This document shows, in pieces, positions 18,433-27,916 of a DNA stretch of 64,000 nt (position 1 is its first letter; the number at the start of each line of letters is the position of its first letter). The translations under genes and the position numbers were made by a program. A model generated the notes under the pieces. The model had not been told where the DNA came from and did no database searches. It was given only the letters and a program-made list of their open reading frames with translations. Source of the DNA: Flexithrix dorotheae DSM 6795 (GTDB lineage: Bacteria; Bacteroidota; Bacteroidia; Cytophagales; Flammeovirgaceae); contig NZ_KB903487.1 of assembly GCF_000379765.1 (NCBI RefSeq), positions 186,001 through 250,000 of the forward strand, in the 5' to 3' direction.

Positions 18433-20537
18433 GAATTGTTTCTTTTAGAATTTAAGAGTTTTATTTCCACTCTTCTATTCAATTCCCTTCCATCCTTTTC
18501 ATCGTCATTTGTGGCAATAGGCATTGTTTCCCCATATCCTTTTGCGATTACTCTTTCCTTTTCGATTCCTCTTTCAATGATGTAAAGTGCAATCGCTTTT
18601 GCCCTGTGATCTGATAATTGCATATTGCTTTCCTGGCTCCCTAAATTATCTGTATGACCGCCAACTTCAATGATTATTTCTTCATTTGTCTGAAGAAAAT
18701 TTGAGATCTCATCTAATTGAGGATAAAATACTTCCTTTATTACTGAGGCATTTAAATCAAAATACATAAAAAGCCTTATGGATTTTCCTAATTCCATAGA
18801 GGCTACTGTTTTGCTGACTTTCTTTCCAAGAGTTGAATTTTTAGATTCATTTGAAGCCAAGACTTCAGTATTTTCTGTATTTGTAACTTCAGTTTCCTCA
18901 GTGTTTGCTATTTGTGGTCCGTTAGAAGGGAGAGTAAATTCAGTTTCTTCTCCATTTTTCTTAGGTTTGGTTTTACCAGGACTGGCCACAGCTACCATTG
19001 GCGATTCAATGAACTCTCCATTTGTTTTTTCATTTTTGAAATCAGCTAATGAAACTTTGTAATCAATTAGTTCATTTTCAATTTTTCCCAAATTAATTTC
19101 AATATATTGATCATCACCATCTCCCTTTATGGTAGATTTTGTGTGCTCATCTACAGGAATAGTCACTACATAATTGCCATCTTTATCCGTGGTAGTGGTT
19201 ATGGTCTCATTATTATCCAGTTCAATGGTAATTTCCTGATTGGTAAGTGGCTCGTTAGTTTCCTTATCTACAGCTTTTCCTGCCACTTCTACTTTATTAA
19301 ATAAAAGAGCCTGATATAAATCCTGGCCTCCAAATCCGCCTGTTCTGGAAGAAGAGAAATAGGCCATTTTGCCGAAAGTGATAAAATATAAATCATCGAA
19401 AAGGGAATTGATCGGGCTTCCCATATTCACAGGTTTTGCCCATTGCTGGTTTGCCTCGTCCAGGTGAGTTTTGAATATATCAAAACCTCCCATAGAACCA
19501 TGCCCTTTTGAAGCAAAATAAAAGGTGCCATCTTCTGCAATGTAGGGAGAATCTTCGTCATAAGGGGTATTTAAGCCTAAAAGTGGCTCAGGCTCAGACC
19601 ATTCTTCCTCTTCTTCATCGAAATGAGAAACATACAAGTCAAGATTGCCATCATAGCTTTCGAAGTTGGAAGAAAAATAAATTGTGTTGCCATCATCGGT
19701 AAAGAAACAATGAGATTCATTAGCCGGAGTGTTTATGCCTTTTAGTTTTTGGCCGGCTTCCCACATGCCATCATGAATTTCCGATATATATAAGTCCCCA
19801 TTATAATAAGTTACCATTTGGGTATCATCTCCTACTATCTGAACTGTTGCATCATTTCCACTTTCCGACTCATTTGTCAGTGGCTCCGGTGTAGACCAGT
19901 TAAAGTTTTCATCCAAGGAAACAATATAAATATTTTCAAAATCCATAGGATTATTCATGATACTGTCTCTATGCCTGAAATCATTCCTGGAAGTGTATAA
20001 AATTGTTTTATGATCCGAAAAGGCAATTGTACTGTATTCATGATGCCTGGTGTTGATCTTAGCTCCTAAATTTTTTACAACATAAGGCATTTCTTTTTCT
20101 AAGTGATCCTTTGCACTTGCAATTTGTTCCTTAAGGTTTTGCACATCTATGCCCGGACTATTAAGTCCCTCCAGTCCTTTAACCAATTCCTCTGCCTCAT
20201 CAAAATGCCCGTTCATATGCTTGGCTTTTGCTAAATAATATTTATAAGCAGGATGGCTATTGGCGACTTCACTATCCTGAATTGCATTCAGGTATTCCAG
20301 GGCCTTTTTTGGTGAGTGAAAAATGAGGTGGCAAATGCCCGCATAGTACTTAGCCTCTGTATTGTCAGGGTCTTGATAAAGTACATCGAGGAAATAATTA
20401 TAGGCCTCAATATCTCTTTCATTTTCCAATTCTTTTTTACCTTTTTTGAGTAACTTTTCGATATCCTGGGCAAAAAGATCATTATGCTGGACCATCGTAA
20501 ACACGCAAAAACTGAAGATTATTAAAAATCGCTTCAT
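18420..20537 (-). CDS. TPR-PD40-OmpA family protein
   Basis: A 705-residue envelope protein with the same domain order as the 6102-8141 gene. The signal peptide ends near DLFAQ without a clear lipobox, so it is probably periplasmic. TPR repeats cover about 28-125, PD40 blades about 145-430 (LYVSHFDEEEEEWSEPEPL, FYFASKGHGSMGGFDIFK), and a carboxypeptidase-regulatory-like domain about 430-505. An acidic, Thr/Glu-rich linker (about 520-575) leads to the OmpA domain (about 585-700) with GGHTDNLGSQESNMQLSDHR. The OmpA motif supports peptidoglycan binding. Type IX secretion or gliding proteins share this layout, but no other gene of that system is in the window. Confidence 0.85.
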   Translation of the reverse strand: MKRFLIIFSFCVFTMVQHNDLFAQDIEKLLKKGKKELENERDIEAYNYFLDVLYQDPDNTEAKYYAGICHLIFHSPKKALEYLNAIQDSEVANSHPAYKYYLAKAKHMNGHFDEAEELVKGLEGLNSPGIDVQNLKEQIASAKDHLEKEMPYVVKNLGAKINTRHHEYSTIAFSDHKTILYTSRNDFRHRDSIMNNPMDFENIYIVSLDENFNWSTPEPLTNESESGNDATVQIVGDDTQMVTYYNGDLYISEIHDGMWEAGQKLKGINTPANESHCFFTDDGNTIYFSSNFESYDGNLDLYVSHFDEEEEEWSEPEPLLGLNTPYDEDSPYIAEDGTFYFASKGHGSMGGFDIFKTHLDEANQQWAKPVNMGSPINSLFDDLYFITFGKMAYFSSSRTGGFGGQDLYQALLFNKVEVAGKAVDKETNEPLTNQEITIELDNNETITTTTDKDGNYVVTIPVDEHTKSTIKGDGDDQYIEINLGKIENELIDYKVSLADFKNEKTNGEFIESPMVAVASPGKTKPKKNGEETEFTLPSNGPQIANTEETEVTNTENTEVLASNESKNSTLGKKVSKTVASMELGKSIRLFMYFDLNASVIKEVFYPQLDEISNFLQTNEEIIIEVGGHTDNLGSQESNMQLSDHRAKAIALYIIERGIEKERVIAKGYGETMPIATNDDEKDGRELNRRVEIKLLNSKRNNSGTN

Positions 20538-20911
20538 AAGATGATAATATAATTTTCTGGAATTGACTAACGCTCTAGTGATTAAATATTTAAATTTCCA
20601 GATGTATTGGGATTATAATTCTTAATTTTAAAGTACTTGGCTGGATTTTAATTCCTTTGATAAAAAAGTATTTTCCAGATAAAAAAAACTGGTTATTTGG
20701 TCCTAATTGAATTCAGATATTATAAACGTGATAATTATTATTTATTTAATTAGGGCAAAAAATTAGATAAAATGACACGTTTTTATCTAATTAAATATTT
20801 AATAAGTACAATAAATCACTTGCTGGGAAGTAAAGGGAGGTACATACTAACTTTAAATATGCTAAAGCGAATAAAGGTGGTAACCTGTTAGGCTTTTGGT
20901 CACTAAATAAA
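20538..20911. other. 374-bp divergent intergenic region with nested inverted repeats
   Basis: This gap divides the minus-strand OmpA gene from the plus-strand YihY gene. A perfect 12-bp inverted repeat pairs 20761-20772 (AATTAGATAAAA) with 20781-20792. A second 10-bp repeat pairs 20744-20753 (ATTTAATTAG) with 20787-20796 and competes for the same right arm. A TAACTTTA at 20848-20855 is a near match to the -7 box for the YihY gene. No gene was seen. Confidence 0.5.
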
Positions 20912-22249
20912 ATGGAAACAATTCAAACTAGAATAAACCAATTAATCTATTTTTTCGATAAGGGGGTTTGGGAAGTGGAGGAAAAAGCTTTACCCAAAAC
21001 AAAAAAGTTTTTACTAACTCAGCTAAGAGTTCTATTACTTACGGGAAAAGCTTTTACTCAAAATAAATGTGTTTTAAGAGCTTCTGCACTTACTTTTTAT
21101 TCATTGCTTTCTATAGTACCCATTATAGCCATGGCTTTTGGAATTGCTAAAGGTTTTGGACTGGAAGGAGCTTTGGAAAGGGAAATGAAAGAGGAGTTTG
21201 CCAACCAGCCTTCGGTTTTCAATCAGGCATTTGACTTTGCTCATAACTTACTCACTAACACCAGCGGAGGAGTGATTGCCGGTTTAGGTTTGCTTCTTTT
21301 ACTTTATAGCGTACTGAAGCTTTTTAACAATATAGAAGATTCCTTTAATGCGATCTGGAATATTCAGAAAGGAAGAACTTTGATCAGAAAGTTTACAGAT
21401 TACATGACTTTTATGATCATTTCCCCGGTTCTTTTTGTATTAGCTAGTAGTGTTACTGTATTTATTTCTTCCCAAATCGAAATTTTAACCCAAAAATTTG
21501 AATTATTAGGCTTTTTCGGTCCGGTGATTTTTTTATTGTTAGAGCTTTTACCTTATTCCATTATTTGGTTATTACTTTCACTGCTGTACATTGTGATTCC
21601 CAACATTAATGTGAAGATCCAATATGGAATTACAGCAGGCATTATCGCAGGAACGGCATACCAGGCCACACAATGGTTTTATATCAATTTTCAGATTGGA
21701 GTGGCAAAAGCAAATGCTATTTATGGAAGTTTTGCCGCTTTGCCTCTTTTTCTAGCCTGGTTGCAGCTAAGTTGGCTAATTGTACTTTTTGGGGCTCAGT
21801 TTTCCTGTTGTGCCCAACATTACAGGAAATTTGTACCACATACCAAATTGAAAAACATTAACCCATATACTGAAAAGTTAATTGCTTTAGTAATTTGTCA
21901 GTTTATAATTAAAAGGTTTGAAGCTGGAGAAAAGGCCCCTTCAGCTACAGAAATTTCTAAAAAATTGGAGTTGCCCTTCCTGACAGTGGAAAATACCCTT
22001 AAGATGTTAATCAAATCAAAGTTAATATCGGATGTGAGAATTGCAGAAAAGAAGACCAAACATTACCAACCCGCATTGGATATAGGAAAAATAGACCTGG
22101 GATATGCCATTCAATCCATTGAAAAACTAGGGAAAAAAGGTGAACACCACCTTAAAGGTGAAATCGCCAAATCATTTTCTCATGCTTTAGAGGAAATTGA
22201 AAACTCAATGCATGCTCATCCTTCCAATAAACTTTTAAAGGATATGTGA
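20912..22249 (+). CDS. YihY/BrkB family membrane protein with C-terminal winged-helix-like region
   Basis: Inner-membrane protein of the YihY (formerly ribonuclease BN) family, whose function is unsettled. The family signature appears as RASALTFYSLLSIVPIIAMAFGIAKGFG, in which the first helix begins about residue 50. Further helices include VIAGLGLLLLLYSVLKLFNNIE and a hydrophobic pair around 160-240. YGSFAALPLFLAWLQLSWLIVLFGAQ closes the membrane domain. After about residue 310 the protein is soluble and predicted helical. The segment SATEISKKLELPFLTVENTL resembles a winged helix-turn-helix. A bidirectional terminator follows. Confidence 0.85.
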   Translation: METIQTRINQLIYFFDKGVWEVEEKALPKTKKFLLTQLRVLLLTGKAFTQNKCVLRASALTFYSLLSIVPIIAMAFGIAKGFGLEGALEREMKEEFANQPSVFNQAFDFAHNLLTNTSGGVIAGLGLLLLLYSVLKLFNNIEDSFNAIWNIQKGRTLIRKFTDYMTFMIISPVLFVLASSVTVFISSQIEILTQKFELLGFFGPVIFLLLELLPYSIIWLLLSLLYIVIPNINVKIQYGITAGIIAGTAYQATQWFYINFQIGVAKANAIYGSFAALPLFLAWLQLSWLIVLFGAQFSCCAQHYRKFVPHTKLKNINPYTEKLIALVICQFIIKRFEAGEKAPSATEISKKLELPFLTVENTLKMLIKSKLISDVRIAEKKTKHYQPALDIGKIDLGYAIQSIEKLGKKGEHHLKGEIAKSFSHALEEIENSMHAHPSNKLLKDM

Positions 22250-22258
22250 GAAAAGCAG

Positions 22259-22308
22259 AAAAAAACGGAAGTAGAAATCTGTTTTTATTATTCTACTTCC
22301 GTTTTTGA
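22259..22308. terminator. bidirectional terminator between YihY gene and manC
   Basis: A perfect 16-bp stem pairs 22261-22276 with 22291-22306 around a 14-nt loop. A residues on one side and T residues on the other allow termination in both directions. It lies between convergent genes. Confidence 0.88.
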
Positions 22309-22331
22309 ATTTAGTATAAGGAGGGAAATGA

Positions 22332-23405
22332 TTAATGATATTCGTTTCCTTTTTTTTCTTTTACATCAGCTACAAATTGCTTTATTCTTTGCTCCTGATC
22401 TTTTTTACAGATTAATAGCACATTCCCATTCTCGGCAATAATAAAATCATCAAGCCCCTGAGCTACCACAAGGCGATCAGAATTCATTTTAATAAGTGTA
22501 TTATTGGTTTCGTATGTTAAAATATTACCGTGCAACACATTATCATCTTCATTTTTCTCAGAAACCTCAAATAATGATTTCCAGGTACCGAGATCAGACC
22601 ATCCGAAATCACCCCTCATCACATAAACATTTTCATCTTTCTCCATGATACCGAAGTCAATAGAAATATTTCTGCATTTGGAATAGGTTGATTTTATTTT
22701 ATCATTTTCTTCATTAGAATAATAAATGCTTCCCAAATCAAACAGACTTCCCACATCAGGCAGGTGTTTTTCAAAGCTATTGATTATGGTGGAGGCTTTC
22801 CAGATGAAAATACCTGCATTCCATGCAAAATCGCCACTTTCGAGGAATTTCTGCGCCAACTCTAAATTTGGTTTTTCAGTAAAGGTTTTAACCTTATTCA
22901 GTGGACCTAATTTTTTATCTTCCAAAACCTGAATATAACCATATCCGGTATCTGGCCGGCTAGGCTCAATTCCAATGGTAACCAGAATCTCATTTTTTTC
23001 AGCTTCGGAAAGTGCGGCATTTACTACTTCTTTAAAAGCAGCTTCTTTCAATATTATATGGTCGGCCGGAGAGATAATTAAATTGGCCTCTGGATTTTTT
23101 TGAGCAATTTTATAACTGGCATATGCCACGCATGGAGCTGTATTTCGCATGACCGGTTCCAAAAGGATTTGCTCATCCTGCATGAATGGCAATTGTTCTT
23201 TTACCAAATCATAATAATCTTCATTGGTTACAATGTAAATGTTCTCATCTGGGCAGATTCCTTTGAATCTATCAGCAGTTTGCTGTAATAGTGTTTTTCC
23301 AGTTCCTAAAATATCCTGAAACTGCTTCGGATGGTTGGTTCTGCTAAATGGCCAAAATCTACTTCCAATTCCCCCGGCCATAATGATTACATAATTATTG
23401 TTCAT
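22332..23405 (-). CDS. manC: mannose-1-phosphate guanylyltransferase
   Basis: Makes GDP-mannose from mannose-1-phosphate and GTP for glycan synthesis. The nucleotidyltransferase signature MAGGIGSRFWPFSRTNHPKQF spans residues 9-29, then PADHIILKE and FTEKPNLELAQKFLESGDFAWNAGIF. The DFGIMEKDENVYVMRGDFGWSDLG block is typical of this enzyme. At 357 residues it is the single-domain form, without the C-terminal phosphomannose isomerase cupin of ManC/AlgA fusions. It may supply the glycosyltransferases at 14-16 kb, although the gene lies about 6 kb away. Confidence 0.92.
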   Translation of the reverse strand: MNNNYVIIMAGGIGSRFWPFSRTNHPKQFQDILGTGKTLLQQTADRFKGICPDENIYIVTNEDYYDLVKEQLPFMQDEQILLEPVMRNTAPCVAYASYKIAQKNPEANLIISPADHIILKEAAFKEVVNAALSEAEKNEILVTIGIEPSRPDTGYGYIQVLEDKKLGPLNKVKTFTEKPNLELAQKFLESGDFAWNAGIFIWKASTIINSFEKHLPDVGSLFDLGSIYYSNEENDKIKSTYSKCRNISIDFGIMEKDENVYVMRGDFGWSDLGTWKSLFEVSEKNEDDNVLHGNILTYETNNTLIKMNSDRLVVAQGLDDFIIAENGNVLLICKKDQEQRIKQFVADVKEKKGNEYH

Positions 23406-23513
23406 GTGTATAAATTTTAAATTACAGCTTGTTCAAGCTTGTATTAAATGAATGAGTTGAAAATTATTATTGAAAAAATCTGAATAATATTCAGGAACCT
23501 AATTTTTTTAAAG

Positions 23514-23837
23514 TTATAAAAAGACAATCTCCTTCAAAAAATTTTCACCTAAATGCTCGTTAATTCTTTTTAATATAATACTTTGAGACAGAATTAAATC
23601 ATTTTTTAATGGTGCAGAGCTTAGTTCTACAAATAATTTGTTGTTTTTTACAAATATTCTGTTGGTTCTTGAAGAGACAGATTGCCCCATTACCTTTCCC
23701 CACAATTCTACCACTAGTGCAAACTTATATCTATTCTCCATTCTCATGGATTTAAACATATCCTGCAAAGCGTCTTTAAGTGGCTGGGCATCGTTCTTTC
23801 TTGTATTTTTCCTTTTGGATGGAAATCTATATTTCAT
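23514..23837 (-). CDS. DUF721 (DciA-like) protein
   Basis: A 107-residue basic protein of the DUF721 family, which includes DciA, the replicative helicase loader of many bacteria without DnaC. The domain covers about residues 20-105: LQDMFKSMRMENRYKFALVVELWGKVMGQSVSSRTNRIF, then KLFVELSSAPLKNDL. The short basic N-terminus (KRKNTRKN) could contact DNA. Bacteroidota homologues are often annotated only as DUF721. A replication role is inferred from the family, and nothing in the neighbourhood supports it directly. Confidence 0.75.
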   Translation of the reverse strand: MKYRFPSKRKNTRKNDAQPLKDALQDMFKSMRMENRYKFALVVELWGKVMGQSVSSRTNRIFVKNNKLFVELSSAPLKNDLILSQSIILKRINEHLGENFLKEIVFL

Positions 23838-23926
23838 GTTTTGTTGGCATTATCTACTTCAAAAATGAGAATGAAGTTTAAAGCGTAAATTTAAAGGATC
23901 GCTTTGTATAATTATGAAAATCATGA

Positions 23927-24772
23927 TTAATCAAAAATGATTGTTTTATTTCCATCAATAAATACCCTGTCATCGAACACAGATTTTAGGGCTTTTGCAA
24001 GCACTATTTTTTCCACATCCTTTCCCGCTTTCGACATATCTTTTGCCGTCATTTTATGATCTACATGAGTAATATCCTGTAAAATAATTGGTCCTTCGTC
24101 CAATTCATTATTTACGAAATGAGCTGTTGCACCAATAATCTTCACACCTCTGTTATAAGCTTGTTTGTAAGGATTTGCCCCAATAAAAGCCGGTAGAAAA
24201 GAATGATGGATATTAATGATATTATTGGAAAACCTGGCTATAAAATCGGGTGAGAGAATTCTCATATACTTCGCCAAAATAACATATTCGGGGTTATAAG
24301 ACTGAATTATTTCGGCTACTTTGTTTTCATGGATATTCCTGTCCAGGTTTTCATGGGAAATGAAATGATACGGAATATCAAACTTTTTTGTAAAATCTTC
24401 CAGTGTATTATGGTTGCTAATTACCGCCTTTATATTGGCATTTAAGTCACCAAAGTGATGCCGTACCAGTAAATCTCCCAAACAGTGGTATTCCTTTGTG
24501 GCTAATACTACGATATCCTTTTTCTTTTTTCTGTGGAAATTGATATTGGCATCTTCAGGCAATACCGCTTTTAATTCCTTGGTTAGTTTCTCCCTGCTGA
24601 AATCACCAATCAATTCCGTTCTCATAAAGAAGTGATTGTTTTCCCTGTCCACATATTCACTATTGCCAATCATGTTAAAGCTATGACTGTACAAAATCTC
24701 GGAAATTTTGTGTACCAGGCCTTTTTCATCAGTACAATCAATGAGTAATATATAGTTTTTCTCCTTTGTCAT
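23927..24772 (-). CDS. purU: formyltetrahydrofolate deformylase
   Basis: Hydrolyses 10-formyltetrahydrofolate to formate and tetrahydrofolate, balancing one-carbon units and feeding formate to purine synthesis. An N-terminal ACT domain (about 7-85, LIDCTDEKGLVHKISEILYS) precedes a formyltransferase-type domain. That domain has NIINIHHSFLPAFIGANPYKQA and ATAHFVNNELDEGPII, carrying the expected Asn, His and Asp. At 281 residues the length is normal. It begins 6 nt after the end of the polX gene and is presumably cotranscribed with it. The pairing has no obvious metabolic logic. Confidence 0.93.
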   Translation of the reverse strand: MTKEKNYILLIDCTDEKGLVHKISEILYSHSFNMIGNSEYVDRENNHFFMRTELIGDFSREKLTKELKAVLPEDANINFHRKKKKDIVVLATKEYHCLGDLLVRHHFGDLNANIKAVISNHNTLEDFTKKFDIPYHFISHENLDRNIHENKVAEIIQSYNPEYVILAKYMRILSPDFIARFSNNIINIHHSFLPAFIGANPYKQAYNRGVKIIGATAHFVNNELDEGPIILQDITHVDHKMTAKDMSKAGKDVEKIVLAKALKSVFDDRVFIDGNKTIIFD

Positions 24773-24778
24773 CCTCTA

Positions 24779-26476
24779 CTAAAGCTTTTTCAATTTTTTC
24801 TCCAGGTAATTTTCGAACTCCCCAAGGTTAAGTGCATTTAAAGTCATTTCTTTAGTAAGTCCTGCTTTTCTGCCTACCAACAATCCATATTTCATATCGT
24901 GATAACCATCTTTCTCATGGGCATCGGGATTTATACTGATCATAATGTTTTGATCAATAGCATATTTCACCCATCTCCAGTCCAGATCAAGTCTCCAGGG
25001 ATTGGCATTAATTTCAATGGCTACATTGTGCTTTGCACAGGCATCTATCACAGCCTTATGGTCAATTGGATATCCCTCCCTTTTCAGCAACAATCGGCCG
25101 GTGGGATGTCCCAATATTGTGGTATAAGGATTTTCGATGGCTTTAATTAACCGTTCTGTAGCTTTCTCCATATTCATATTGAGATTGGAATGAATACTGG
25201 CCACAATAAAATCGAAAGTTTTTAGGACCTCTTCCGGATAATCCAGGCTTCCATCATTTAAGATATCAGATTCGATTCCCTTAAATATTTTAAATGGGGC
25301 CAGTTTTTGATTTAACTCATTTATTTCAGCGTGTTGTTTTACAATTCTGTCTTCATCAAGGCCATTGGCATAAAATGCTGAAACCGAATGATCAGAAATA
25401 CCTAAATATTCGTAGCCTAATTCTTTACAATACTTAGCCATTTCCTCGAGAGAGTGCTTTCCATCACTGTATGTGCTATGGTTGTGCAAAATCCCCTTTA
25501 AATCCCCGAGTTCTACCAGTTTGGGTAATGTTTTATTTTTGGCCTGTTCTAACTCAAAAAATCCCTCCCGCATTTCTGAAGGAATAAATTGAAGTTCATT
25601 GGCCTCATAGAGTTTTTCTTCTGATTCCCAGGTATTTAATTCAGCCTGGCTTCTCAAACTTTTTCCCTGATGATTTAGATATGCCAAATGAGCCGCAGAA
25701 GCTGAATTAAGAAATAACTGGCTGGTAAAATTTTCCTCAGATGCAAATTTTATTTCTACTGATACTCCATTTTCATTCACAGTTCCTTTCCAGGAAAACG
25801 GGCCGGAAATCAATTCCTCATAAGTCATCCACTTTTCCCCACTCAGGATTTTTTTAATCTCATCGATATTTGCTGAGCCTACTACCAATTGGATTTTATT
25901 CACCACCTCGAGACTCCGTCTTAATTGACCAGAAATTTCAACTTTTGACTTTACACCCGAGTTTTCAATAAGTTCTTTTAATTTAATCCCAAAAGGTTCT
26001 GCATCAGCATATCGGAGTTTATGTGCATTAGACCTGATATATTCAATTTGTTCGATAATTAAATCTTCAGTTTTGGCACCGAAACCTTTTAATTGGGAAA
26101 TTTGATGAGCCTTGCAGGCCTCCAATAACTCCTGGATGGTTTCAATTCCCAATTCTTTCCAGATCGTTTTGATTTTTTTTGCACCAATGCCTTTTATATC
26201 CAGCATTTCAATTACTCCGGCTGGAGTATTTTCCACCAATTCATTTAGCTCGGCAAATGACCCTAAATGATTGATTTCAATAATTTTTTCAGCCATTCCC
26301 TTTTTTATATCAAGGGCAATTAGCTCCTCAAGCGTTTTTTCTTCCAGGGCTTCTTCCATGCGTTCCAGCACAAATACAATACTGCCAAATGCTCTTATTT
26401 TAAAAGGATTGGCGCCATGAAGTTCTAATAAGGAAGAGGCTAATTTAAATTGCTTTACAATTTCTTTATTGGTCAA
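24779..26476 (-). CDS. polX: PolX-type protein: degenerate polymerase X plus intact PHP nuclease
   Basis: PolX proteins fuse a family X DNA polymerase with a PHP 3'-5' exonuclease for base-excision repair. Helix-hairpin-helix motifs occur near 92-101 (LDIKGIGAKK) and 129-136. In the polymerase palm the motif reads SGQLRRSLEVVNKIQLV (182-198). The two metal-binding aspartates of the usual GDID are Lys194 and Gln196, and the third is probably Glu241, so polymerization looks impossible. The PHP domain is complete: HNHSTYSDG from 331, GISDHS, ASIHS, LGHPTGR and ISINPDAHEKDG. It probably acts only as a nuclease or phosphoesterase. At 565 residues it is full length. Confidence 0.85.
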   Translation of the reverse strand: MTNKEIVKQFKLASSLLELHGANPFKIRAFGSIVFVLERMEEALEEKTLEELIALDIKKGMAEKIIEINHLGSFAELNELVENTPAGVIEMLDIKGIGAKKIKTIWKELGIETIQELLEACKAHQISQLKGFGAKTEDLIIEQIEYIRSNAHKLRYADAEPFGIKLKELIENSGVKSKVEISGQLRRSLEVVNKIQLVVGSANIDEIKKILSGEKWMTYEELISGPFSWKGTVNENGVSVEIKFASEENFTSQLFLNSASAAHLAYLNHQGKSLRSQAELNTWESEEKLYEANELQFIPSEMREGFFELEQAKNKTLPKLVELGDLKGILHNHSTYSDGKHSLEEMAKYCKELGYEYLGISDHSVSAFYANGLDEDRIVKQHAEINELNQKLAPFKIFKGIESDILNDGSLDYPEEVLKTFDFIVASIHSNLNMNMEKATERLIKAIENPYTTILGHPTGRLLLKREGYPIDHKAVIDACAKHNVAIEINANPWRLDLDWRWVKYAIDQNIMISINPDAHEKDGYHDMKYGLLVGRKAGLTKEMTLNALNLGEFENYLEKKLKKL

Positions 26477-26599
26477 AATAACAAGGTTTTATAGACAAAA
26501 AATAAAAGGCTTTGTCAACCAAAAGCAGGTGGACAAAAGGTCAGTTTTTCAATTTATTTTTAAAATTAATTAAAATTCTTCCAAGGAAATAAAGAAGAT

Positions 26600-27916
26600 T
26601 CAAATAAGTGTATCAATAATCAATACTCCAACTAATCCCATTACTGCAACAATTGTTTCCATGGCGGACCAGGATTTAAAAGTTTGGGCAATGGAAAGAT
26701 TAAAATATTCTTTGAACATCCAGAAACCTGCGTCATTTACATTGGAAAGGATCAGGCTTCCGGCACCGGTGGCAAGTACCATTAATTCCGGATTAACTCC
26801 TGTGGTAGCAATTAATGGGGAAACAATTCCGGCAGCGGTAAGCCCGGCCACAGTGGCAGAACCAAGGGAAATTCTTAATGCACCTGCTATTCCCCAGGCC
26901 AAAATATATGGAGATAAATCAGAGTCTTTCATTAAATCTGCAATATAATCCCCAACACCACTATCTATTAAAACCTGTTTAAATGCACCACCACCACCAA
27001 TTATCAATAGAATCATAGCGATACTTTTTACAGATTCTGTTAACTGGTTCATCACTTCCTCCACTTTTTTGCCCCTGTTTATACCCAGTGTGAAAATAGC
27101 CACTAAAACTGCAAGAAGCAGTGATATCACAGGATTGCCCAGAAATCCGAAAATCATATTCACGGGATTATCTTCAGGAAGAATTAATTTGAAAATTCCA
27201 GAAATGGCCATTAAAAGTACCGGAATTAAGGCTGTAAGAATAGAAGTAGAAAGTGAAGGTAATTCTTCCTCTTTTAGTGCCTTGGTTTCAAATAATCCTT
27301 TTGGAGGAGTTACTTTGATATTCTTCAAAAAGTTGGAAAACAACGGGCCTGCCAAAACAATGGTAGGGATGGCAATTACAATCCCATAAATTAGTGTTAG
27401 AGTGATGTCAGCATCAAAAATCACGGAAATGGCAGTAGGGCCAGGGTGTGGGGGAAGAAAACCATGGGTTACGGATAAAGAGGCGACCATGGGAATTCCG
27501 ACATATAAAAGTGGCAGCCCGGTTGTACTGGCGATGGTGAAAATAATGGGGACCAAAATCACAAACCCTGCAGAATAAAACATGGGAATACCCACAATAA
27601 ATCCGGTGAATACTATTGCCCACTGTACGTTTTTTATACCAAATTTTTTAATCAGGCTGGAAGTTATTTTTTGTGCCGCTCCACTTTCGGCAATCAATAC
27701 CCCAAGCATAGCTCCAAATCCCAAAATTAAAGTTAGAGAACCTAAGGTGCTCCCCACTCCGTGTTGAATGGAATTAACCACCTCCACAGCCGGCATCCCC
27801 TCAGCCAGGCCCACTCCTATGGAAACTATTATTAAGGCTACAAAAGAGTTGAGCCTGAATTTAATCATTAAAAAAAGAAGTGTAACAATACCGAAAAATA
27901 CGATAAGTAAAGGCAT
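26600..27916 (-). CDS. GntP family gluconate/organic acid permease
   Basis: A 438-residue inner-membrane symporter of the GntP family, which imports gluconate and similar sugar acids with protons. Many hydrophobic helices span the whole length. Family-like segments include LTLILGFGAMLGVLIAESG, HGFLPPHPGPTAISVIF, IIGGGGAFKQVLIDSGVGD, LRISLGSATVAGLTAAGI and LSNVNDAGFWMFKEYFNLS. No sugar-acid kinase or regulator lies next to it, so the substrate is uncertain. It stands alone, divergent from the hydrolase gene. Confidence 0.9.
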   Translation of the reverse strand: MPLLIVFFGIVTLLFLMIKFRLNSFVALIIVSIGVGLAEGMPAVEVVNSIQHGVGSTLGSLTLILGFGAMLGVLIAESGAAQKITSSLIKKFGIKNVQWAIVFTGFIVGIPMFYSAGFVILVPIIFTIASTTGLPLLYVGIPMVASLSVTHGFLPPHPGPTAISVIFDADITLTLIYGIVIAIPTIVLAGPLFSNFLKNIKVTPPKGLFETKALKEEELPSLSTSILTALIPVLLMAISGIFKLILPEDNPVNMIFGFLGNPVISLLLAVLVAIFTLGINRGKKVEEVMNQLTESVKSIAMILLIIGGGGAFKQVLIDSGVGDYIADLMKDSDLSPYILAWGIAGALRISLGSATVAGLTAAGIVSPLIATTGVNPELMVLATGAGSLILSNVNDAGFWMFKEYFNLSIAQTFKSWSAMETIVAVMGLVGVLIIDTLI

